DNA of 64,000 nucleotides from Buddleja alternifolia (lineage: Eukaryota > Streptophyta > Magnoliopsida > Lamiales > Scrophulariaceae). Position numbers and translations under genes: made by a program. Shown one piece after another: positions 22,185 through 32,500 of this stretch (positions are counted from its first letter, which is position 1; the number at the start of each line of letters is the position of its first letter). The stretch covers positions 24,120,591 through 24,184,590 of the forward strand of contig CM033393.1 of the NCBI GenBank assembly GCA_019426215.1, written 5' to 3'. Under the pieces are notes generated by a model, which saw only the letters and a list, made by a program, of their open reading frames with translations, was not told the DNA's origin and made no database searches.

Positions 22185-22769
22185 CATATATATATATATA
22201 TGTGTGTGTGTGTGAAAGTTATTGTATATATGTAATAGCTTAGAGCAGATATGTTATTGAGTTGGTGGGAAATCTTCCTCCATTGGCGTGTTAGGTGTTG
22301 GTTTCTCATGACTTAGGTTTTCAACAAGAACAGATGGTAGTATGATATCTGATTTTATTTATACCCATCGAAAATATTGGGCATGTTTGGATGTGTTTTC
22401 AGATGTATATCCTCCTTATTTTAAGTATAGAACATTTCAGATGCCATGCCATAGTGGTGTTTTTGGATGATCAGTCGCGTTGGGAATTAGGATTCCCATG
22501 TTGAGGAGGAGGTTCCAAATGAGGTTCTTTTCATCAATATCTGAATTTATCTCTCTCTCTCTCTCTCCTTCTACCAACCCATAGCCATAGGCAGGTTCCC
22601 ATCTTAACCCTTGCTCCCAAATCTCGATGAGAATCACGAAACTAGATTAATACACCAACGAATGGCACTTCATCATCATGTATTAAATTTAGTAAACCCG
22701 ATTAGTTACTTAATAAAAAATAAATTAAGTCATTTTATATAACAATATATATTAATATTTTAGTATATA
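22185..22769. other. 3' region of the YEATS gene
   Basis: A (TA)n(TG)n microsatellite lies just after the stop codon (22186-22214) and a (TC)n run is near 22550-22567. No further gene was recognised. No polyadenylation signal was assigned with confidence. Confidence 0.4.
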
Positions 22770-23004
22770 GAGATAATTACCTATTTACCTCCCATATCAT
22801 GTTTAATGACCAAAATGATCCCAGTCTTTTCAAAATTACATAAAGTCTACCTCGTGTTAAGTTATTCTTACAATTACACCACTTGTGTATTTATAAACTT
22901 TTATGTAAATCTTACAAATAGACACCTTTAGGGGCTCTCATTGTAATTTACCAAAACTTAGGGGGATTTGTACTAAAATGTGGAAGAGTGCATGTAATTC
23001 ACCC
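22770..23004. mobile_element. 235-bp Mutator-type MITE with 9-bp target duplication, copy 1
   Basis: The flanks TAGTATATA at 22761-22769 and 23005-23013 are identical 9-mers. The element starts GAGATAATTACC and ends GCATGTAATTCACCC, and holds TTAATGACCAAAATGA and ATTTACCAAAAC, shared with 35287-35545. A 9-bp duplication points to the Mutator superfamily. Confidence 0.8.
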
Positions 23005-23258
23005 TAGTATATATGACGAAAAATAACAATCACATTACTTAACAAAATCCTCTCAAAAATAAAATAACAGAGTTGATATTTAACAAAAAACCTAGTTTCA
23101 CATCTTGAAAAATTATAATAAAACATGTTCTTATTACATAAGGAAAATTATAAACTTATGACAACCAACACCGTGCTTAAAATGACACATTCACCCTATG
23201 TATGAACATATATCTTACTCACATCCTCCCTACTGAAACCCGTGAAACACCCGAGACC

Positions 23259-23892
23259 CAGGGACGGAGCCAGGATTTTCGGCGAGGAGGGACGAGATTT
23301 TGTGATATAGTTATACATTATTTTTTTTGCATATAGATGGAGGATTCAAGGGTGGTGCGGGGGGCTAGCCCCCCGCGGTACGGTACGCTATATATATGGA
23401 GGAAAATTTAATAATAAAAAATTAGGTTCAAGTATGAAATATCTATCTTTGATCTATACTATATCATCAATTTCTCTCTTCTTTAAACCATTTCAATTGT
23501 TTTATAGATGTCCATAATCTATTTGTTAGAATTATTAAACCAAAAATATTCTTAAACTAAATTTTAGAGTAACCGATGAAATATGTAGTAAAGTATTAGA
23601 ATTAAATTTTAAAGATTTGTATTCAAATAACACAATATTTTCTTAGTCTTTGAAATGAGAAATCTATAAATTTTCATCACTCAAAATCTTGATTCTTGAG
23701 AATGCAATTGAAGGAACAAAGCCCTAAATTTTAATTTCTATCTTGAATGGAAGTGTAGAACCGTGTGACTTGAGAGGGGGCGAAAATAGATATTTTGAAA
23801 ATTTTATAGGCGGTAATATAAAAAAAAATTTGAGTGGGGGCGGTGGCACCCACCAGCCCCCCCCCCCCCCCTCCCCCCTCCCTCCGTCCCTG
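23259..23892. mobile_element. 634-bp non-autonomous hAT element with 8-bp target duplication
   Basis: Left end CAGGGACGGAGCCAGG; right end CCTCCGTCCCTG, so an 11-bp perfect terminal inverted repeat CAGGGACGGAG. It is flanked by CCGAGACC at 23251-23258 and 23893-23900, a perfect 8-bp target duplication, the hAT signature; the ends resemble the Tip100 group. A subterminal palindrome GGGGGGCTAGCCCCCC lies at about 23359-23374, and a long C run sits near the right end. No transposase is encoded. Confidence 0.93.
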
Positions 23893-24030
23893 CCGAGACC
23901 ACCTTGTCCACGTCTTCACTACCCCTTCTAGTTAGCTACTGAATGACCACCGTCGTCCACCACACACCGAAGAAACATCACTAGGATGCGAAGTAGTGCT
24001 CATGTTGCTGACTTGCAAGGGACATGGGTA

Positions 24031-24205
24031 GGGAAAATTCTTGTATAAACTCAGTGTGGTATCCAGTTGCATGCACCAAGACACAATAAAAAATAATAAA
24101 AAATATTTAACTTGTTTTTATATTATATACACATTTTTTTTTATTGTTTTGTTGTTTCCTGTGTATGCAATTGGGTCCTACACCAGGTGTACACAATAAT
24201 TTTCC
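24031..24205. mobile_element. 175-bp foldback MITE (GGGAAAATTCTTGT family), copy 1
   Basis: Begins GGGAAAATTCTTGTATAAAC and ends as the inverse (GTACACAATAATTTTCC). Internally, ACACAATAAAAAATAAT faces the T-rich ATTGTTTTGTTGTTTCC. A second copy is at 25948-26151. Confidence 0.8.
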
Positions 24206-24369
24206 AAAAAGATGATAGAAAAGGACATAGAAAAGTGAGAAAAAAGTGATGTGAAATGTAATTTTGAAAAAATAATTGAAATTTGTTGGGGTTGTAAAAG
24301 TGAAAATAAAAATGAGAATATTTTCAGTTAAAAACAATGTAAAATGTGTATTTTTCATTTTTAGATGGG

Positions 24370-24790
24370 CCGAGTAGGACATCTGAGCAAGGGTGTACAT
24401 CTGAGCTCAATGTGCATTGAATTACAAAGATCTCATGAAAAGATGGATAATGCAATGGATATTATCCTCCATCTGAATGAGCAGTTTGGAGAGTAGGACC
24501 GCTAGATATTTCATATCAAGAGAGCTCTTTAGAATTAAGATGGCTGAAGATGAGGATATGGGAGAACATATTCTCAAAATGATGACCATGATAGAAAAGT
24601 TGAAATCTTTAGAATTCTACATGGATCTTCATCTCTAAGTTGACCTCATTTTACCGTCGCTCCCTGATTCCTTCTATTATTTTGTCATAAACTTTGATAT
24701 GAATGACAACGAATGTTCATTAGATGAGCTTATGCATATACTCGAAATTGCTCAAGCTCAAATGAGGACAAATAAAAGGAAGGATAAATA
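24370..24790 (+). pseudogene. copia gag fragment (UBN2 type)
   Basis: Plus-strand reading gives MAEDEDMGEHILKMMTMIEK, then a stop, then VDLILPSLPDSFYYFVINFD and LDELMHILEIAQAQMRT. The arrangement HI..M...I..L, ILPSLP.SF..FV...N and ..LDEL..L is characteristic of the capsid part of copia gag. It is interrupted by at least one stop, has no pol after it, and ends shortly before a long G run. Confidence 0.8.
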
Positions 24791-24825
24791 AATGGGGAGA
24801 GTGTGCTATGTTTTTACATTTCAAG

Positions 24826-24842
24826 GGGGGGGGGGGGGGGGG
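24826..24842. repeat. Homopolymer G run
   Basis: Seventeen or more consecutive G follow TTTCAA, just downstream of the gag fragment. It could be an expanded polypurine tract of the same retrotransposon. Runs of this kind are also prone to sequencing length error. Confidence 0.75.
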
Positions 24843-24949
24843 TTTCACCTATTTCGTTAATACAGGAGGGTTTTTAGCACTTTCAAAATAACACAAAAAT
24901 TTTTTTTGCAATTATCCCAAAAAAATTAATAGATTAATTTATCCAATTA

Positions 24950-25799
24950 TTATTTAATTAGACTAATTAATTTATTTGTTTATTGGATAAATAATTGATT
25001 AATTAAATAATGAAATAAAAAGCAAATTGACCAAAACCTAGACTAAGTAGGTGTCCAATTGGACGCCTACATGAGTCAAGTTGGGCGTCCAATAAGGCGC
25101 CCAACATAAGGGTGTTTGGCTTTGCTTGGTCATTAAGTCAAGGGATATATATTTGATAGTGATATATATTTGATTCACTTGTGACTTCTTGATCTAAGCA
25201 ATCTCATAAACCTTATAAGTTTCCAAGTAAAACAAAATTCCCTCCCTCTCTTTCTCTCTATGTCGCCTACCAAGAAGAAAATGAGGATATTCTTTCATCT
25301 TGCTTTCCGCGTGATTATTTAGAGATATATATAGTGTCATTGTCATTTATTACATATACATGACTGTCAAACAAACTTATTTATATAACCTTTGTGTCGT
25401 ATTTTATCGCACCTTGGGACTGTGTGATATGTGCTGAACATTGAAACACGTGAAGTCTCCTGCTGGTATGGGACAGTGGGGAGATGGACCGTAATCATTA
25501 TGGAATGGTTGATATCAGCCTGACGTAGTATTTTATCTCGACTGTTCACGAAGTGTGATATTATCTTGATTATATGAGTCTCTAGTGGATTATTGATTAT
25601 TAGGATCAATAATCAAAATGAAGTTTTGGATTGCATGGACTGTCGGCTTATAAATCACGAAGAACGTGAAATCTCCAACCACTTCGCTATGAAGAATAAG
25701 TTCTTCGGTTCTATAATTTGAATATGCAATATGGAGATGACCACTTAGGATTTTTCTTTATTCCACTCCGTATTAATTTTTATTATACCGTTCCCCAAC
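24950..25799 (+). repeat. Probable copia-type LTR, 3' portion
   Basis: The layout matches the LTR at 61517-63128: a TTAATTAA-rich block, a pair of short GC palindromes (25050-25115), TATATATTTGAT-type boxes at 25145-25180, a CT-rich leader (CCCTCCCTCTCTTTCTCTCT), and an end ACCGTTCCCCAACA at about 25786-25799. No primer-binding site follows, so it is a solo or truncated LTR. The left boundary is uncertain. Confidence 0.5.
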
Positions 25800-25947
25800 A
25801 CAAAGACCTTCAAGACTCAACAATGGTATTGTTATCTATATTCTTTCTCCATCTTAAATATGCTCTTTGCCCTAAAAGCTTCTTCCATTGCTTCCTCTAT
25901 GATCATAAGTCAGTCCAAGCAACCGAATCAAGTTATTGACTTCCCAT

Positions 25948-26151
25948 GGGAAAATTCTTGTTTACATCCGGTATGGAACCCAGTTGTATACAAGACACAA
26001 CAAAAATAATAAAAAAAATTTGTATATACAATATAAAAACAAGTCAAATATTTTTTTTATTATGTTTAACAAGTCAAATATTTTTTATTATGTTTTGTTG
26101 TGTCTTGGTACACACAATTGGATCCACACCGAGTGTATATAAAAATTTTCC
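25948..26151. mobile_element. 204-bp foldback MITE (GGGAAAATTCTTGT family), copy 2
   Basis: Begins GGGAAAATTCTTGTTTAC and ends TATAAAAATTTTCC, with ACAAGACACAACAAAAATAA facing TTTTGTTGTGTCTTGGTAC. TCCCAT occurs directly on both sides (25942-25947 and 26152-26157), a possible 6-bp target duplication. An internal direct repeat, AACAAGTCAAATATTTTTT, occurs twice. Confidence 0.8.
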
Positions 26152-26532
26152 TCCCATCTTTTATAACTCTTTTCTCTCGTCCTCTGTCATCTAATTATTA
26201 CTTTTGAATTATTTCACACAATACCAATCATTAATTTAAACAATTTTAAAATACACAACTAAATACACTTACTTTTTTCAAGCAAAAATAAATTCTCCTA
26301 TACATTTTTTCAATAATGATCGAAAATGAATGAGAAACGCATCCAAACAAAGCCTAATATTTCCAAATAAAAACCGAATTCAGAACTGAAAAATTGGTTT
26401 TGCCTTTTGGTATAATTTTCGATTTGGGTTGGGCCAATTTGGGGAAAATTTTCATTCTATTATATCTTCCCTTGTACATTTCTTCTTATTCTTGTTTAAT
26501 CAATTTCGGTCGGTGAGTGAGTGAGTGAAACA

Positions 26533-29500
26533 ATGAAGGTTTCAGTTTTGGTGGTGAGTATTATTATTTCGTGGGTGGCAAATTCAGCAGTAAGCATCAG
26601 ATTTGGAGATCGGATTTCGAATTCAGATGAGGGATTCAGAACATCGGTTTTCGGTCTGGGTAGCTTTTGGAGGTCTGAGGCCGCATTTGGATGCCTAGAC
26701 GGCGTCGTACGGACTTGTGCTGGTTATGCTGGGGGATCCAGACCTCCTAACCCTGAGTACCGAAGCTTAGGTGATCACGCTGAGTGTGTGCAAGTTGGTA
26801 TCCTCTCCTTTAATCACACTTCAAATTAATTAAATTATTGTGATGATATATTGTTGTCTCATAATCATGTTGGCGTAAACTTGATATTGGGATGTGTTTA
26901 ATTCTTTCCCGGTTGAGTTTGCTATGGGTAAAGCAGAGAAATGATAAGGAAATGGGACATGTACTATTCATGGATTCTATGTTTAATAAGAATAATGTGG
27001 AGGATCCTATAGCCTGTTTCAGAACCACTGAGGACTGTTAAATTTGCTCGACTACTTGAGTCATCTATTTGTACCTCAAACACAATTTTATTAGGTTTCA
27101 TGGGTGTGAGCTTCTGTACCCATATACTAAATTCACAACCATCTTTCTTTAGTTGCATTTGATTTGTATGTTTTATTGCAATTTTCTTTTTATTCTAGTA
27201 ATTTTGTCGAGTCCTTTGTAAAGCCATGGAGCCTATGTCATCCTTAATGGTTGTTTTGCGCCTCTTCTTAATTGAAGATTCTGCTGAAGAAAGCATAAAA
27301 CATTTAGGATTGTTAGTTTCTAGATGCCTTGCTCGTAACACATCCCCATAAGATTTTGCTTTAACTCTGAATAAATGGGCGAAGCTTTCTTCTGCTCATT
27401 TGAACTTCATACTCCACCCCTCCCCCCAAATAAAATAAAATTGACTAAATAAATAAATTAAAATAAAATAACCAAAAGAGTAGGTATATAGTTTGTATGA
27501 GTTATTATATATGCATATATTCCTATGAGAGTTCCTTTGTTACTATTTTCAGTTAAAGTTATCCTTGTGCTAATATGCTTTGTTCAGTTTGTTATATAAC
27601 TTGCTCTACAATGCAAATATGCAAGTCTTGTATGAATTTATGCGTACATTCCTATGAGATTGTTTGTATAATTGGTATTAGTGATTCATAAATTAATATA
27701 TTCCTAAGAGAACTCTTTTGTATAATTGGTATGAGTATTTCTTATATGTAACTACTATATCCTGAGAGAATTCTGTTGTTACTTTCTCAATAGAAGTTAT
27801 CCATGATCTAATATACGTAGTTTAGTTTGTTGTATAAATTTCTTGCTCTCGCATAATAGATATGTAAGTGTTTGCATTTGAACGGATATTGGTCATCTTT
27901 TCTCTTTCACAAGACACGAATCAGATTTTTTCGTTTTATGTAAGTTGCGGTTCCGGTTGGGCTCACAAAATGAAATGAATTGAAGGACTTTACCTAGGGA
28001 CATTTAAAACAGATAAGCTTGCAAGATTCAACTATTTCCAGTGAAAAATGAACTAGAAACGATAAATGACAGATGTTATATTCAAACAACGCTTTTGATA
28101 AAATTTGTAACAAGTTTATGCAATTGATGTCTAGGAAAAAGCATCTATCGTGATATATGCTAGACATTTAAGTAGTAAAGATGTTTGAAAACCATGTTTT
28201 TGCTATAGATATTCTAGAACCACCTACTCGACTGGGGAAGTCATTCTCCAACTACTTGATAGTTTTTTGAGCAATGTTTACATAAGTGCTTTGTGATCGA
28301 GTCTTGATGACCCATTGTTTACAACGACCGAGCAAGAACTAGAATTAGAATGTCTTTATTGAATGACCAACTAGGCATGAATTTTGAGAAACATTTTGAA
28401 TTGTGCCACATTGAACTGGTTTTGTAGGTTTTCTACAAAACCAGTTCAATGTTTGATGTTAACAAGTCTTAAGCAACACAAATTTTACGTCTCAATGGCG
28501 ACGTCATAGTTTATTACCCACGAAAATACAAGGAACAGAATTTTCCAAGGCTTGCACACTCTCAAAACAGTGTAGTTCATTGTTGGATATGTAAAGCATA
28601 TAAAATGGTGCAGTTGACAACTCGCAACTGTTGGAGATTTAGCCAATCCTATGCTAACACTTGCCCGACAGTTTCCTTCCACTTCTCCTGCACAAAATCC
28701 AGCCTTCCTTGTGCCATGTCTTGAGTAGTTGCCTTGGATAAGGTTGCCCACAACTGCTCACACATGTCCCCGCACATGATCGGCGTTCGCTCATCTTTGT
28801 TCCCGCGCATGCCGTGTCCTATCTGTGATGCCCACAAGAACACTCGTCTAGCGGGTCATTCTGTGGGTGCGTTGGATGCACGCCAGGTGTCCATCCCGCA
28901 CGCTTCACCCATTGAGTGTCTTGTTGAATGCATTGCCCGTTCGTCGGGTCCTGCTTCCGCGTAATGCTCGTTCATTTGACGAGTAGAATTGACACGTCCC
29001 GCTTGTGTCGTACCAAACTCGCAGCACTTTTTGTGCATTGCCACAACATTAGCCCACTCCACATTTGTCCTGAGTTAAGTTCCCACAATTGCCCACATTG
29101 TGCCCAAATATGCTTACTGAGTTCACCCGAGGTCTCAAGGGGCCAACAAACCAGCCCCCCCAGAAGAACTCGATCTCGAGATTCCCACAACATCTTCGCG
29201 TTGACACTGATTTTCCTCAATCTTCTTGTTCAAATGTGCCTCTGAAGAACATCTATCCATCGTCTTAACAACGAACTTTGCATTCTGTCGATGTGACTAA
29301 ACCCAACAAGTGTATCAGCTTCTACAACAACTTTGGATGGGACGAGCTGATGTTCTACCTCCCGTGCCTTCATCCCATCCAAACCACTTTTGCTTTGATT
29401 TTTGGCGCACAAAACTAAAGTTGTAACACTAGCACCCGCAACCTTTCCTTCTTTCCCTTTCTTGTTTTGCCTAGCCTTAGACATTGCCTCACTTCACACA

Positions 29501-32500
29501 AAACACGACGGGTTTTCATCACTTATGAACAATTTGCCCAACTGAGGTATCACCCACGTTTTTGCCGCAATTAAGAAATCGTTTTCCCAAAATCACATCT
29601 AAATCATTAAGCGAGACCACCATGAACTCGCATTGTCCAGTTCAAGCGCAAACTCTCAAACCAATATTAGCGCACCCTTGAGTGGTTTTGACTTCGCACT
29701 TATAGCCTTCACCTAACTGTGATATTCTTGAAGGTCCAATCCCAACGTTTATGCCATCATGTCAACAACAAAGTCGTGTGTGGTGCCCGTATCCACCATT
29801 CCCAAACCCATCTTTCCATTTATCCCAACTTTTGCAGACATTAACTATAGTAACACATTTACCCTTATTGGTAAAACTTAATTTTACTAAAATGATTAAC
29901 CAACAAGAATAAATTCTTGCTCTTGCAAACCGAAGTTTACTGAAAGCTTAAAGCTCGATTCCTTTTCAAATATTCCGAATAATGAAAATAAACCCTAAAG
30001 ACTCTTATTTATACTACTACTAGAACATTGAGATAACTTGCTGTGAAAAACTCCTAACATAAGGAAATAACTAGAACCCTAACCAAATTAGGAAACTTAA
30101 TCAACAAAAAACTAAACTCCTAAACTAACAAGGACTCAAATAAGGAAATAAAATAACAAAACATAAATAACTAAATATACTTGTTCCAGCGCTTCAGGTA
30201 ACCCTTTCACGAAGTTTCTTTAATTCTCTCTTAAATTGTTTTGTAACAATTCCTCCCCCTTTAAAGACAACCTTATCCCCAAGGCTGAACTCGGGAAATT
30301 TCATCGTTGTCTGGAACGTCGTTGGTGCGTTGTCAATGCGTGGTCAAGCCGAAGGACATGATTAAAAACTCATAGAGCCTGCGGTGGGTGCCAAACACGT
30401 TCTTGGGAATGTAGAAAGATTCAGTCAGGGCTAATCACCCAAGCAAGTCTGTGCCGTCAAAAGTAGGGAGTGCGACGGTGTTGTGGTTGTGTGTTTGTTT
30501 GCGGACTTTAGTTGATGGTAGGCAGCTTGGTCGCGTGGACTGTGACTGGTGGGGCAACAACAGTCGGTGCGGCTGGGCAAGGCGGTTGGTCCAAGGTGAG
30601 GTGAGCCGTAGATGCCACCGGAGAAGCAGCGGGCGGTGGCACGTGCGATGCCGGGATGGTGATGCTGTCCGCATGTGGCGGGGTGTGTGATGCAGCTGGC
30701 GATTCGGCAGACGGCGGCGCGGGTGGCACTTCCAATTTTAGCGCTGCGAGGGCAGCCCATATCTCGCTCAGTTGGTTCCTCATTGGCACTTGTTCTTCTT
30801 TCAAAATGCTCAACTTCTTCTCCAATTCCGTAGATAATCTCGTGTTCATCATTTTTGTGGTGTGGGGATCTGACAGGTCGGGCAAAACTGATAGAACTTA
30901 ATTTTACTAAAACGATAAACCAACAAAAATAAATTCTTACCCCAACAAACCGAAGTTTGCCCCAAGCTTAAAGCTCGATGCCTTTCCAAATATTCTGAAT
31001 AATGAATATAAATCCTAAAGTCTCCTATGTATACTATTACTAGAACATAAAATACCTTGCTATGAAAGACTCTTAACATGTGGAAACAACTAGAACCCTA
31101 ACCAAACTAGGAAGCTTAATCAACAAGAAAATAAACTCCTAAACTAACAAGGACTCAAAATAAGGAAAATAAAATAACCAAACATAAATAATTAAATCTA
31201 CTTCTTCCAGCGCCTCAGGTAATCCTTTCACGGAGTTTCTTTAATTCTATCTTAAATCGTTTTGTAACACTTACCCTGAATTGCATTAGCAATTGCAGTG
31301 TGTTAACCCGATTATGTTCAGTATCGTCGTTGTCCTCGTCCGTCTCAGCTATAAAACCATTCAACTTACTATGTTTTAGACACTCCTTTATCAAATGGTT
31401 GCCATCGCAAACAAAACCACCTCGCCTAATTCAATCTTGGACTGGTTGTGTGCCCCCTTCTCTGGTGTCTTATTTTCCTTGGATTTCCCCTTGGCCAAAA
31501 TGGCTTCCCCAAAGTCTTTCTTTGAGTGTTCTGAATGAACACAGTGCACCCACAACCTTGAAATCGAGTAATCGATCTATAGTGGCAGTGGCAGATTGCA
31601 AATCCTTGTCACCCTAGTGTCTCAACCTGGCGTGTGCTCAGTTTTGCAACCCAGCCAGAAAATTGAACAATTTATCTTCTTCCACATGTCCCTCACTTCC
31701 AGCATTGACAAACAAAATTCCTTGACATACTCCTGAATAGTACTTGTGTGTTTCAAATTATGCAAGGATCACGTGCAATCCGTGACGTATTGCACGAAAG
31801 GAAGTGCTCCTTCATTTCCTTTTGCAACGATTCTCACGTCTCGATTTTCCCTCGATTCGCAGCAAGATCATCCGAAAAGCACGCTCGCCAGCACAACTTG
31901 ATGTCACCCGTCACATATATACTCATAATGGACAACTTTTCATAATCTGGAACCTGTGCAGCCTGAAAATATATCTCCATGTTGCACAGAAAATTCTACA
32001 ATTATTTGGAACTTCTTCATGCTCGAAAGGTTTGGATCAGGAACCTTAAACTTGGACGCAGCCTTCTTGTTTGTCGACCCCCGCCAACAACCCGCTTTAA
32101 GATACCCACCTCTGTGTTTATTGCATCCAGTCTACAACGTCTTGCAACTCGCTGAGATCCTCAGCAACCAACACGATCCGTCCCTCAACAAATAACCACA
32201 CTTTAATGAAGTCTGCAATTTTTAACACCACTTGCGGTGCTTCGAACAGAGGAGTGTACGACGGTTCTAGTGAAGTATCTAGAAATCCCTCGATCCTTCG
32301 ACTCCTCATCTCCAACTCGAGGATACGATCTCGCAATGCAGCAGAAGATTGATTGGCCATCTTCCCACGAAATTTCGCAAATCCAACAACAATGGAAGCA
32401 ACAAAACGTTTCACCATTGCTCAATCATAACCCAACAACTGGGCTCTAGTACCAACTGTCACAAGGGTTAACTCTTGTTTAATTTTTTGCCTGTTGTGCG

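Noticed and set aside
24826..24842. G run as a G-quadruplex regulatory site
   Set aside because: A single uninterrupted homopolymer without the spaced G-tracts of a typical motif; a slippage product or polypurine tract is more likely.
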